From: Escallonia rubra
Taxonomy: Eukaryota; Streptophyta; Magnoliopsida; Escalloniales; Escalloniaceae
Direction of reading: 5' to 3'
NCBI GenBank assembly: GCA_033065855.1
Contig: JAVXUO010000908.1
Span: 62,001 to 126,000, forward strand
Length of the DNA: 64,000 nt
Positions 48,461 to 61,600 of the stretch are shown in pieces (the stretch's first letter is position 1; each line of letters starts with the position of its first letter). The notes beneath the pieces were generated by a model. The model saw only the letters and a list, made by a program, of their open reading frames with translations, did no database searches and was not told the DNA's origin. The position numbers and the translations under genes were made by a program.

Positions 48461-48759
48461 TAAATTGGTCCTTGAATACCGTCCAGACCTTTCATGTTTA
48501 TCTGAAGCACAAGATTAATAACATCACTGGAAATAACCTAAAAGGGTTTTTGAAAGTCCATATCACTGAATGCTTACATCAAAAAATACAGTGTTCCGAT
48601 TGGCATATCGATCACTCTTGTCAATGCCATCAAACCTCTGTGGGAACTGAACGTAGCACACTCGCTTTCCGAGCAAGGGATCCATCATGAAACACATCGA
48701 CTCCCTAATGGCCTTGCTGTTGTTGATGTAGTGATCGCAATCCAAATTCAACAAATAAG
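48461..48759 (-). pseudogene. Recent 299-bp genomic copy of part of CESA exons 10-11
   Basis: It corresponds base for base to 43654-43952 of the CESA gene, with only about three substitutions and no indel seen, at a constant offset of 4807. It holds the 5' 41 bases of exon 11, the whole 76-bp intron 10 and most of exon 10 (residues including [15 protein letters not shown]). Because the intron is kept, it was copied through DNA. Orientation matches the parent gene. Both edges are abrupt and I see no terminal repeats. Confidence 0.93.
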
Positions 48760-50857
48760 CCTTATGCGAAGGAGTCATATGTCTTTTCAATACTCATAAT
48801 TTGTCATGCATTTTTTAACCATTGTTGTCTTTGATTTGATGATGTGATTTGACGGTCACTAACTTGCTCCACTCATGCTAAGGCGAATCGGCCTAAAAAG
48901 AGGACTTGTTTTTTGACTGATTTTTATCAACTGATGACGTAACATGCCTGATATCTTTTGATGTATCAGCCTTGCCTAGGTCCATATGTTGCCGTTTTTC
49001 TTGGTGTGAATAGTGTCTCCCAAAGTAGAGAGTGATGGTGTTATCTTGCTAGTATAGTTGCTTTGCAAGAAACACGTTAGACTCCGCGTGCAACGTCAAC
49101 GTGTCCTTAGAATTTTGATAGTTCAATACAGTCATATTGGTGAGCAGACGTGCCGCCGTTGTCGGCGTCTTTTCTTTATCCAAATATTCTTGGCTGCAAC
49201 CGGGTGACATTTGGGTTCTATCTTCATAATGATCCACTGCCGTTGTATTCGCTTTAACTTTTTACGAGTCATCGTGGCACACACGATACATGTGCGAAAA
49301 TAAAATTAATAATACAATTTTTTTAAAAAAAAAATCATGTACACGTATTTACTGTCATATACAGTAAAATGAATCTTAAATCACAACATAAGTTAGCAAA
49401 ATATTATTATCGTATCAAACTTGGCCTTTAAATTTTACGTTAACTATATTTTTTTTGATGAATTTGAATTTCTGAAGGGCGCGGTTTCAGGACTACCGGG
49501 GCGAGTGCGGATTTTATAAAACCCGCATCCGACCCGCCCCATTGCCATCCCTACGTCTATGGTAGGAGTAATAGCAAGGCTCCTTCAATCATCCACAGTC
49601 CATCATAGAAAACTAACTGGGTTTACTGTGTAAATTTGAAATCGAGCACATATACATTGGGGATTTATGGAAAACTAAACAAGATTGATATAACCACTCA
49701 GGAGTTAACGGGTACTCGAGTTAAAACTGAAAAATTCTTATTCTTTTATTAATGAAAGAACGGGCAAAGAAGATTATACATTGGTGATTTGACGGGTAGT
49801 TATGGTGATGGGTCCGCCGACAAACGACGGAGAGAACGAAGTGTGAAATTGTTTTATAATCCTCTTTATTATGAAAAAATATAATACGATGAAATGTCAA
49901 TTAATGAAGCTATCACCGATACATGAGGTGCCATTGTTTCGTTTTTTTGCTTTGACTATTATATATTGCTATATAAATTGAATCTACTAAGTAGTCTAAT
50001 TATTGAATTATCGATTAAACGGATTTAGCTAACAGCTTAAAATGGATTAGACATTTGAGTCAAAACCCAATCATTGGCAAGCCTTTAATATCCAATCATT
50101 GGCAAGCCATATCCTGTCAAAGCCATAGGGGCTTTTGTCGAAGCAGCTACTTACCAGTTACCTCTATGCCCTTCTTGGGTAAAAATCCCAAATCATCTCT
50201 ACCCTCTCCCCGGTTTCTTTTAGCGAGTACAAAGTATATGCCCATCAACCAATGTATAAATCTTTTTTGCTTCCCTCGTTGGTTGTTTTATGCAATAGGG
50301 CTTGACATTTACTTGGAAGTAAGGGCGGATTAGCATATTATGGAGTGCGAATCTCTTTCTTATAAGAATTTTGGTCCACATCTTACACTTGAAATACATA
50401 GCCAGCCACATGATGATGTTAAAAAGACATCCTTTCGAACAGTCTTTTAGTTAGAGAAAAAAACTTTCTAATAGACCTTGAGAAAAACACTTTCAAAAAG
50501 TCTCTAAACATCTTTCTGATTGGTCTCTGATGTAGCAATTACGACTGTAAGACATGCCCGGCAACATCCTTTATGACCAAGGCTTCGCGAGGGGTTGTAG
50601 CCGGTTGGGTTGTATCTTGGCTATTTATGCTAGTCGAGCAGGCCCTTTTGTACTTCAGTCGTGGCTGGATCAACTTTGTTACTACCTTCAGTCGTGGTCC
50701 GGTGGGGTGGTTTTTGACACTAGATAGATAGGTTGGATCTTGGCTAGGAGACCCTACCGGGTGTGGGTATCTCCTGTGCTCTTTTCTCATCTCTCCCTCT
50801 CTTGCTGCATGCAACTCTCGTTCCGCTTGTTTTTTACATCATGATTACAGAGAAGTA
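48760..50857. other. Gene-free stretch upstream of CESA
   Basis: No coding exon is recognised. At 49475-49553 there is one end of a hAT-like element; reversed, it reads AGGGATGGCAATGGGGCGGG, a common plant hAT terminus. The opposite end was not found. A 17-bp direct repeat CCAATCATTGGCAAGCC occurs at about 50067 and 50092. Confidence 0.5.
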
Positions 50858-50865
50858 AATGAAGT

Positions 50866-51298
50866 CAGAGACGGATCCAGAAAGTCTAATCACGGGAACC
50901 AAATAGACATAAAAAAAGTTGATGGCTAACATATTCACATAAAATATAAAAAATCAAAAACATTAAAATTAGAAGTAATTCATCAAGGTTTCACAAAACA
51001 AGAAATATAAGTAAGTAACTCTATACACGGATGGTCAAAGCGGAACTCGATATTTTTAATAGTCACGAAAGTCATCAATAATCGAGTCTATAATAAACGT
51101 CTCCACAATATTTTTCTCAAAGAGTAAATATGTTACGATATAAAAAGTAAAAAATACAACAAAACGAATCCATGATTAATTTTAATATTACGATATAATG
51201 GCATTCTTACAAATATGTTGAACTGAAAAAAAAATCTCAAAAGTTGGGGGGTGCCGTCCCCCCCACCCCCCGGTGGTCATGAGGGAGTTCCGCCCATG
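50866..51298. mobile_element. Short non-autonomous hAT element with perfect 8-bp target duplication
   Basis: It begins CAGAGACGGATCCAG and its reversed end is CATGGGCGGAACTCC, imperfect hAT-type inverted ends. AATGAAGT flanks it exactly on both sides (50858-50865 and 51299-51306). The 433-bp AT-rich interior lacks a gene. A subterminal CAAAAGTTGGGGGGTGC block is shared with the 1.17-kb element at 15975-17140, so both belong to one family; this one looks younger. Confidence 0.88.
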
Positions 51299-51306
51299 AA
51301 TGAAGT

Positions 51307-52879
51307 ATATATACAATTTAATAACAGAGTGACATTAATAAAAATTTAAGGGTATCGTTTACATAATTTGATCATGTACTCACTAGTCATGACATCTCCA
51401 TGACGGACACATACACAAAGCAGAAAGCACATCATTCTTATATACTTTGCCCATACAAAAGACAAGTAATGTAGAGGTTCACAACAATATACTTATGCAC
51501 AATTATTTTTTCTTGTCTTTTACCATGAGAAAGTGTTTACTTCTAATGGAAGGCAACAGAGTATACTTACCGTGAGAAGCCTTCCAACAATGAATCGCCT
51601 CAGTCTCTGTTTTTCGAGTATAATTTCTTGGTTCGAGCAAAAAATAGCAATAATAGGAACGCATAGCTTTCCTAGGAACAGTATCAAACGTCAACATGGC
51701 CGCTCTATCAAAGTGTTAAATAGTTGCACAGGGGAAGCACATTGACTCAACACTCCCATATTTTGGATAACAAGCCACTCAGTTTTACCTTCATTCAATT
51801 AAAGAGAAATTGAGTCTCAATCATGCCCGATCACTCAGCTTGAACAATCTTTATTTTTCGGGATAGGACACCCCCCCCCCCCCCCCCCACTCTCTTTAAC
51901 AAAATACTTATTTTGGCTCAATTACCGAAAAGATATTCAGCTTGGCTGAATTGTTTACGCCTTTAGCACAATGCAATTAGACTATAATCTAAAGAAAAAT
52001 TCTCATCAGGGTTGTAAAGTTTTTCCGGGTAGAAGGACGTACTAGCATAAATGTAAAAGGACGTACTAGCATGCATATATGTAAAAAGAGTAGATAAGCA
52101 TATTTGGGGACTTAGATAACACGTTGAAGAATGCATATAGCCACTCTGTATGATAAAACTATTAGTCATTCAGATCGATTGTCTGGGGAGTATGACAAAA
52201 AACACTAATGAAGTTATTCAAGACCGCATCCAACACTTAAGGTATTGAGACTAACTTGTGCCACTTTATGGTAACCAAGTCTTCAATTCTTAAAGGTAGC
52301 TCTATCGTAAAAACCAATGCTATGTATAGCAAAAGAAGCACATTTCCACATTTCATTGCATCCTTTTGGTTGCTTGCGTGAAAGTTGACACTAGAAATCC
52401 AATGTTAGCAACTAAGCATTGCCTTAATATTGGTTATATTTGTAAACTGACAGTAAAGTTAATCCGAATCCACTTCTGCAAGGGCCGGAGTGCTGTATGA
52501 AAAAAAAGGAGCCAATGCATTTTCTTCTCACAAAGACGCAAAAGAAATATAAAGATGTCTAGAAAGGCAAACAAATAACCAACTGGATCCTGGGCTTCAT
52601 CGCTTAACATTCTTGTAGGAGGGTGAAATTTATTGGTGTGACAGAATTGTTGACGCTCAAGTCATTCCAAATTACAGCTAACACAAAATCGCTCTTGAGG
52701 TCCTTGCATGGTCGGCCTTCAGTATACACCATGCATTTCGAGGAATAACAATTATATGATTGCGATACCTTGATACCAAGTCGCAAAAGAAGAGCGATGG
52801 CAAACCTTGTAAAGATGTCAGACCTTATCTGCAGTAACTATTAGCTAAATTACAACAGAAACAAAAGAATAGGACAACA
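51307..52879. other. Gene-free stretch with an 18-C run
   Basis: It holds a run of 18 C at 51871-51888 and a small direct repeat (AGGACGTACTAGCAT near 52033 and 52058). A - strand frame at 52786-52604 (60 residues; ...VYTEGRPCKDLKSDFVLAV...) looks protein-like, but I recognise no family and give it little weight. Confidence 0.4.
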
Positions 52880-52982
52880 CCGACCTGCCGGATTCGAACC
52901 GGCAGCCGAAGGATTAAGCAACTTCAGGATTAAATCCTGTTTTTGTCCAACCCTTTTACTCTTCCTTTTGAGCTAAGGTCGG
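52880..52982 (-). pseudogene. tRNA-Tyr-like pseudogene
   Basis: On the - strand, a perfect 7-bp acceptor stem (CCGACCT with AGGTCGG) and a perfect T arm (GCCGG, loop TTCGAAT, CCGGC) frame a 103-nt body. The first ten bases and the 3' third match plant intron-containing tRNA-Tyr as I remember it. The B box GGTTCGAATCC is perfect and the A box is nearly so. The centre is altered: no GTA anticodon is found and a CAGGATTTAATCCTG hairpin sits where the anticodon and intron should be. It is therefore probably not a functional Tyr tRNA. Confidence 0.62.
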
Positions 52983-55900
52983 TTTAGACGGGAATGTAGT
53001 AGGAGAGCATGCGGTGACATGGTAGACACATAAGTTTTTGGCTCCAGTTTAAATATCTCACTTTGCTGAATCTCATGGCTGCTATAATGAGATCCTTTGC
53101 CCTACTAGGTTCACCTCAATGCAAGCCTCCAATACTGCAGTTACACCTCGATTATCACAACATTTGCCAAGTAATAGTCGTTGGTGTATTTATATTTCTA
53201 GCCACTTCTGGTGATATGAAGTTATGGAGTCCATGGTTGCCAAGTCCTTTTTTGGGGGGAATTAAACGTCAACTCTTTTTCATTGTTAAGACAAAAATTT
53301 GATAGAAAGAAAGAGTTGGAATGAACTAAAAAAACAATTTTCCCAAGCGAACGAATGTGTACTTTTCTAAAATTGCAGTTTCAAGTCCTCACCACCTCCC
53401 GTAAGCGCAACGAGTGAGTCCGCCGGATTCTAATTCCGTAGCACTGTTGCATACATGAAAAGGCTTCAAATGCTACGTTTTTCACTTACCATGTCCCTTA
53501 ATTACATGCATATTTAAATCCTTCTTTAACTCTCAGCCTTCTCCACGTAATAGTGCATAAACTTTATTAGATCTTTAGGGTTTAGTTGCAAATTGTTAGC
53601 AGCCCAGCTTTCTCACTGATGCAACCCTGAGGTACGGTAGAGAGAGAGAGAGAGGTAAGGAAACACATACCAGAGGGCCCCAAAAGACCTCCGCCACAGC
53701 AGTCAGAATATACATTCATTTATCTGCGCCAAAAGGAAGTAAAAGGAAAAGGAAATGGAAAATAATCAACAAATTGAGGCTTATGTCTCCATCTATCTTA
53801 TGCAAAGCATTTGGGCAAAAGACAAATATTCACATGAACATATACACCAAGGAGGCCTGGTGCTTCATGTCAAATCTGCTTAACACGACGTTCTAAAACT
53901 TTATTTTTGTGGTTTAAATATATCGATTCAGCACGTTGAAAAGATTAACCAATTTGCTCATTTGACAACCCATTAATTTCTGCATATATGCTTAATTAAC
54001 TCAAAATAAAGACCATACAAAATGCCCAATTCCTGATACTAATTTTTGGCCGCCACTTTATTGCACCATTGTCTGCAAATATAAATAGGTATTCGCACCA
54101 TTGTCTGCAAATATAAACAGGTATTGGACAGGTACCCCTTTTACAAGCCAGCAGTTGTTAGCAAATCCTTGTTTTGATAGCTACACCTTGATCCACACTA
54201 AAACCGATGCCTTTGAACCTCATTCATGTGCAAGTTGCTATTACTTATCAACACGCCTGATTGGCTTCTCCAGGCTTTCATAGTATCTAAAGACTTGGCA
54301 GTATCAATAATTGCTACCAAAGAACAGTGGTACATATAAATCTGAAAGTTTTAATCATCCAGGACTTGTAAGGAGCTTGCCTACTCCATTACCAATAATC
54401 GCGGTTATAATTGATCAGACGTATCACTGCTGTTTCCTTTATTCCTCACACTAAGCAACCAACCCACAGTGAGATCGGAGTTCAATTACTAGCGAGCAAC
54501 ATAAGAATGATAATGTAACCAAAGGTCTGGCACCAAAACACCAACTTCATATATATTATTCTAAAAATGGAACGTGAGGCAGTACTGTACATAGGTTTAT
54601 ATAAAAGTAATTCTATGAAACCAGAAGGCAAAATTGATAATTGATTTACAGTTTTTAAGAGGAGAAACTCATCTGCAACTGAGAAATATCTACAAGAATA
54701 TGCACATGACTGAGTCATTCATCATCTTTGACAAGGCAAAAGTCCCAATGCGTAAACATCACCACAAGCCACCGCTCTGCCTATTCAATGCGACAAAACC
54801 TGAAAGCCAATAGATTGGCATGAATAACTGCAACTCATGCAGAAAATTGATCATAATTTAGCAATGCATAGTGTTCAACCACATTGTTCCAGGCCCAGCA
54901 GTATATTTTGATCTCATGTACAAAAACCAAAAGCGGCATCATAATACACAAAACGACTTTTTTTGAAGTTCTAATTTTAACGCATTCAGCGAGGTCGGGG
55001 TACCAATCCCCACTCAGCCAAAACCTTGAACATTTGGCAAAAACTATGTTCATGGAATTCAAGCACGACCAAGTAAACAATCAAGAACTCATTAGGCACA
55101 CATAAAGAGCTAGAAATGAAACCTCCCATAAAATTTTGTGTAAGAGCCAATACTTCCAAAACCATCTATGGCTCCTTTTACAAATCATAACATTTTCATC
55201 TCCAGATATTTGCATCCCAACTATGAAGCGCACAATCGATGAAGGTGCATCATGGAAACGTTACTTTAAAATACAGTAAATCTCAGATCTTCTCGACCAT
55301 ACTGATGAATATACCAAGCAAAATGATTTAGTTTGCACAAACTACAACTACATAGACACGTTCTTTAGTAAATTTAACTCCGCCCTAATTTGTCAAATTA
55401 AATCTATATCTATCTAACGTCCTTCACTGTCGTCCCACAAATTTGTTCACTCATCCTCCCTCTATTCCCCTTTACTTGAAAATAATTTGAAGATGGATGG
55501 CTCCCGTAGAACTTACCAGCTACAAATTGTGACAACTCACAGAAGCAACTATGGCTTCGAAGTACAAAGAACTAAAAGCTTATGAACCGACAACTAATGA
55601 TAACATTTTAGAATCATATTTTAACAGTTGAGTGTTCTGGAAAAACATACAAATGATATCCACAGAACTCAGTTGCAGCTCTTTCATGATTTAACTCTCG
55701 TGATAACCGCATACAACTTTTCAAGCAATAAGCTACTGCAGGTGCACTTCAAAGCTCCCTAGACCAATAGCTTCACCTGTACTTCAAAGCTATATATAGA
55801 CATAAAAACCCCAGTTAGAATACCTGAAGCACAAAAATAAGTTGTAACGAGTTAACACCCTACAACCCAAGAGATACATATGGGGAAATAAAAGGAAGCA

Positions 55901-58605
55901 CCAAAGCAGAGCGCGCAGCGACAAACCTAAGAGTGTTGCCAGCTGTGCAGCCGAAAACTCAACCTGTATCACCTGTGGCAATAGAGACATTGATTGTGAA
56001 TATGAAGACCAAGAACCAGTAAAATAATGGCTTAAATATTCATTAATACCTTGAAACTCCTCAAAATCTCACTTTAGTACACGTGTGATTAATTTTTACC
56101 ATAAAGGTCGGAGTCCTTAGTCAATAATTTAGTGTCACCTTCCACTTTTTGTCCAATTTATTAATGGAATCCAGTCACTTCCTACCAATTATGGGGCAAA
56201 GACTTACTGACAAGAAAGATAACAAAACTTGCCAATATCTGAAAAGTACAGCTAAGAGAATCTTGCAACTATTAAATAAATCTCCCTCTTTCTGTTCCCC
56301 ATCCCCACCTTTGGTGAGAAAAATATATCCACCTGAGCTAACAGCTGTACTCACCAAAATCAGTGTTACCTAATTCTCCCAAGACCCTGGCGTATGGTGT
56401 ACTAGTACGTGGGTACCCAAACGCGGTGCGTTTGCATACTGGTATTCCAAAATTGGCGTACCCATAAAGTGATAGAGAAGGGGAGATAAAGATAGGAGAA
56501 GAATCATTCCATTCAAACAAAAGATGGATTTTAAGAAGATAGAAGGTAACTGTTTTTCAAAGAAGAAAAGGTGACGTCGCTGTGTTGCAATCTGGGACGA
56601 AAAGCTCAATAATTAGGGTACTATAAAGAGTTGCAGAGTCTGCCGATCCTTTATTTTGGAGAATACATGGAGTTTGGACTTTGGATGAGCAAAAGTTATT
56701 AGGGAAAGAATGGATGATTACGTAACTGGGGGTAGTAATCGGGCTTCTAAATTCATCTTTTTCAAAACTTTCCTTTTCACAACAAAAACGAGGTGGGAGA
56801 GTAAATTTTCACAATTTTGGCACTAATTGAGATGAGTCAAAGGATTTTTCCCCCAGATTTTGGGATGAAGGATTAAGGGGCGCGCAAAGCTTTCTTTTTG
56901 TGGTTTCCAATACAAAAAAGAGATGTTGCAGAGAGTTCAGGCAGATGAACAGCTATAGTCAAATAAAAACATGATATCCTATTTATGGTAAATATTATCT
57001 ACCCAAGGAACCTTCACAATTGACCAATCACAATACTATAGAGCCTGTTTGGGATTATTTCTCGAAAGCAAGTTTCATATTAAATCTTGATCAACTTTCA
57101 AAATCTGCTTTAAGCGATTTTTTACAATGTTAGCTTTTAGCTATGGATGATGTTCGGATAAAAGTACCAAAAGTAGTTTCAACTTCGCAAAGTGACCAAA
57201 AGTTTACTGTTTGGATAAAAGGTACTAAAGCTCTTTGTAATTAAGGCATATTCTGGTACTTTTCTTGGTCAAAACTAGTTATTAATCCATAATCCACGTT
57301 TTTTCTTTTTTTTTTTTGGGATTATGATTTGATCAGATTTTTAACTTCTGAAAGCTAATTTAATGATTTGATCCGGATTACATCAAGTTTGACCATCTCA
57401 AAATCAATCCAAACAGGCTCTGCAATTATGTTCTTCTATTTTTTAATGTTAGGCTTGACTTTAATGTACTAAGCATAACAGATAACAGCAACCAGACAAA
57501 AGTGTACCAGTATAGGCGAACACCAGCACATTTCAAACCCAAATAGCGGACCGCCTAAGCTAAACCCCCCCCCCCCCCCCCAACGCCCCAATGCGTAGCG
57601 CTTTATCAACGCACCGCGCACCCGTACCCATAAGACGTGCCAAAGCTAACCACCTATTAAGTAACACTCCGTCAAATTACCAACCATCATCACCATCAGG
57701 GTCGATGCCCATGCCCACACTCACCAGATTAAACATGCATAAACACGTCTGTGCGTATGCAAATACGCACAAACACGTCCACATAAGGATACATCAGTAA
57801 TACAGTGAGGGGAGATTTATAGCAGGGACGTGCATGGAAAGGAATTACCCACCTTTAATTTCTTCAAACACCGAAAATGGGGCAAGGTTGAAAACTCTAG
57901 GGGTTCCCAAATCCTATTTGCAGACATAAATCGTATCATTTCATAATTTATTCCAATTTAGATTTTACTGTGGAAATGGGTATTAAATGCCAGCAGATTA
58001 TGTACAACAATTTCCTGGATTTCAAATGCTGGTTATGGTGGTGGTCGAGATGACGGAGGTGGTGGCGGAGGCAGCGGTGGCAGTTGGGGTATTGATGGTG
58101 GCTTCAGCTAGCCGGATGAAGAAGCTAAAACTTGAAGTCTGATGAAGATGATGAGGAGGAGGAAAGAAGTTTGGATGGAGGATTGATCAGTTTGGTGATT
58201 GGGTGTGGGGTGGAGGCAATAGAGAATTAGGGATCCATGACGGTGCTGTAGAAGAATGAAGAAGAAAGGGAAGAAGAGAGGGAAAATGAAATGAAGAGTT
58301 GACTTCTTTATTTATTTTTTTGTGTAAGAAAATATTGCTAATGAATTAACTTTTCCATTTACTGCCAGTAGTATAGTCATTTCATCAACCCTGATAATTA
58401 TTTGGATGGAAAGTGTTAACAGATAAATGAACTGTTGAGTAAATATAGAGAAGACCTCAACACGTCAAAGCTGAATACTTGGGTACTGAACTTAGACTAT
58501 CAAGAGGCTTTTAGGATCTGCAGTTTATTTCAACGTATAATTGTCTAATGAAAACACACATTCGGAAGCAAAATGCACATACCAGGATAGGTTACTCCTA
58601 AAACT
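52983..58605. other. Gene-poor stretch 3' of the ATXR7-like gene
   Basis: I recognise no protein-coding exon. Contents: a tandem duplication of GCACCATTGTCTGCAAATAT at 54063-54117, GA repeats near 53640, a MITE-like element at 57040-57421 and a run of 17 C at 57565-57581. A CT-rich, leader-like stretch on the - strand (about 58320-58150) is followed by a Pro-rich, frame-limited segment; it could be the 5' end of an unrecognised or non-coding transcript. The right end must include the ATXR7 3' UTR. Confidence 0.4.
57040..57421. mobile_element. MITE-like element with AGAGCCTGTTTGG termini
   Basis: The left end reads AGAGCCTGTTTGGGATT. The right end is its inverted counterpart, AATCCAAACAGGCTCT. 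The 382-bp interior is AT-rich and non-coding. Such ends are widespread in angiosperm non-autonomous DNA transposons, often of hAT type. No convincing target duplication was seen. Confidence 0.65.
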
Positions 58606-61600
58606 TTAATTCAATGATCCGCGACACCTGAAAGAAAAATGAGAAGTTAAGATGACAATAAGTACCGAAAATAGCAACATTCTCGCCAACAGGCAAACAG
58701 AGAGCAAGAGCAGTGAAGTCTAAATTCGCTAGAAATTGATGCATGACAAGCAACAATTTTTTCGCTCACTACCTCCAAGCACCACAGTTGCAGGGGATCT
58801 TTATCTCCTCCCGTGGAAACTTGTAGTTGTATGTAATTTCTTCACCAGCAGCAATATGTCGTTTTGCGTAGATAAAAATTTTCTTTTCACCCTCAACACT
58901 AATAACTTTGGTGTAGCAATTAGGCTGCAAAATACTTATTTCCGATTAGGATACACTCTTAACATACAGAAGACTCAATTGAGGACTTAAAGCAGCTACC
59001 TCGCATGAATGGTTTATAAATCTAGCTATGCCACCCCGCTTTGTAGCATCAACCTGCAAACAAGTCAAAGGAATATCAAAAAGACAATCACACGTGATCT
59101 CCTAAAAGACAAAGTGATCAAAAGTGAAGATTTTATATACCTAAATAAATAAACATATAAAGACATATTTATCATATACATACATAAGCACAAGAGAGAG
59201 AGAGAGAGAGGCTTGCTTTAACTTAATCTATTCAGACTAAACGGTTATAGTAGGAATTTAAAGCACTTTTCGATTCCTGCTCTTTCTTCACCTTCGTTCT
59301 GTCCAATAACCTATTTGATGTTCAAGTAATCTACATCATCTCTCGGTTTCCAAGTTTTGCTACGTAATACAAGTAATGCTATCCCCTCAGTATAATAGCT
59401 TAATGGTAAAAGTGCAATGTTTTACTAGTAAACTAAAGTTAATCTTCTCTACGAGTTAAAAAACAACAAATGATTTAGTGAGGATTAGAAATCGAATTTT
59501 AGATCTTCAAACAAGGATCCTTTACTCATACATCAAAATTTTGTTCCGTAATTCTTTAATCCAATTTTCCACTTATGATTGACCTTAAAACAAACTACGG
59601 CAAGATAAAGTTTTCGTCGAATCTGCTGTCGAGAGGTAAAAGATTAAGTTCGTTTAGGAAATAAAGTTTTTGATCGGAGTATCAATCATACGGACAGGCC
59701 TTTCAACTATTAAGGGGCAGACAAAATCCTTTTCCTTAGGATCCTTTGACATGGAAATAGAGAACGAAGTAACTAGAAAGATTTATTATCTACAAAGCGA
59801 GTCCTTTTGAACAGATTTGATGAAAAAAGCTCAAATATAAGTTAAGGGTAGAACTTTTCATGTCATTGGTTCACATCTTAGATCTAGGAGTTTATCGTTT
59901 AACACGCTTCAAGGAAATGCAATATGTGGCACTTCAAGGCAAGAAAACACAAACGTGCATCATAAGGTTTGAGGTCAGAATTCCAAAATTGCCTCAAGAA
60001 AACCTCACCGGAAAAAGCGACCTCAAATAAGCACACAATTATAACCTAGGCTATATACAAACACTTACCACGTAACCATCATCCAGTCTAAAAAGATAAC
60101 TGCTGCCAATTCCCATCTTCTCATAATGGCGTTCACGTATATCGGATATCTAAGAACAAAAAAAGGGTGAAGTTACATGATCACACCAGAAAGAATCCTA
60201 CTGAACGATATTAAAAAGTAATACTACTGAGGCAGAACATAGAGGGCTTAAACCAAATGATAAATACAAAACCAACAAAGAGGACCACAAGAGAATGATG
60301 TACTAAATATGATGTCTGGAAAAAGTAAGCTTACACGAGGTCGAATGAGTTCGCCAACATATTCGATGACAAAATCTTCCGCCTCAATTGGCTCCAGTGC
60401 AATAAGGCCCCAGTCATGTATCTTGCTACGTTGAAAACGCAAACGTTTTTTTCTTGCCTAACAAAAAAACATTATGTCAGATCAAGGCCCTTCGGAAAGA
60501 CAAACCAAAAGAAAATGCCATCCTTTTATCACCTTCAGTTGAGTAGCTTTCAAAAGATCAGCACCCTCTGCAGCAGCAAGGAGGCTCCGCAACTTAACTC
60601 TGTTCGTTCTTGCAGAAAGACCCTTAACATTTGAGAACTGAGAACCATTTACCTCTAAACACCTGGATTGAGCATGAACGCCATGAGTACCCCTAACGCG
60701 AGCTCTTTCAACTGGACTTGCATGTATTGACCATTTATGCCATTCCCAACCATTTATTGAAGAACGAGCGCATCCATCAGATCTAGGACAGCGTTTCGGC
60801 GTTCTAGACTTGCTGATCTTGACCTTTTGCGCAACAGCTTCTTTGTATGATGCTTGCTTCAAAGCACCATTTGCAAGTTTTGGTAGTTTTATAGAGCGTG
60901 ATTGTGGTAAATCATCCACTGAATGCTTCCTTTTCAGTTGGGGTCCCTTAGTTGCTGTGTACAAGAACCAATAAGTGCAAGGCATATATCTGAACACGTA
61001 TTATCAAAGTACTGGGCAAACATACAAAGTCGAGAAGAAGTAAAAGGCAGTAGGGAAAGATCACAAATTAGCATATTTACATCTTATTAACGTTTTTGAG
61101 GGATCATCAGCACACAAATTCAAAGTACCAGCATCCCTGCCCTTGCTACTAGCAACCTTCTCGATGTTTTCAGTATCCTCGGTGAAAAGTGAAACATTCT
61201 CTTTGCGGCATCTAAGGTAATCCTTGCTAACCTCTTTATCTAGGCAAGACATTCACAAATATCATTTTTGAGATGTCTGTGATGATATTTGCCATTGAAA
61301 CTCCAAGATAATTGAAACAAATGAAATACCTCTAACTACCCGAGCAAACTTGACTGATTTCTGCCTGCTTCTATTATAGGATGACAAGCAATCACCGCTC
61401 ACACGTCCATTACTAACAGATTCAGGCTCACAATGATCAAGGCTAGTGTTTCTTGAATTAGCAGTCACGGTGTCAACTTCTGCAATTTCAACTAAATTTC
61501 CAGATATATATTGTGTACTTGACACCTCAACAGATTGCTTCTTGATGTCTCCTGAAGTTGCATGCTCAGACAAAGACCCTAGCTTCCTCCTTGTTGACTT

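Noticed and set aside
52880-52982. A tRNA on the + strand at the same place
   Set aside because: The symmetric acceptor stem makes both strands look plausible, but the A and B boxes are in the correct order only on the - strand.
58020-58110. Glycine-rich peptide frame (YGGGRDDGGGGGG) on the + strand
   Set aside because: It is short, produced by a GGT/GGC trinucleotide repeat, with no start in context and no neighbouring exon.
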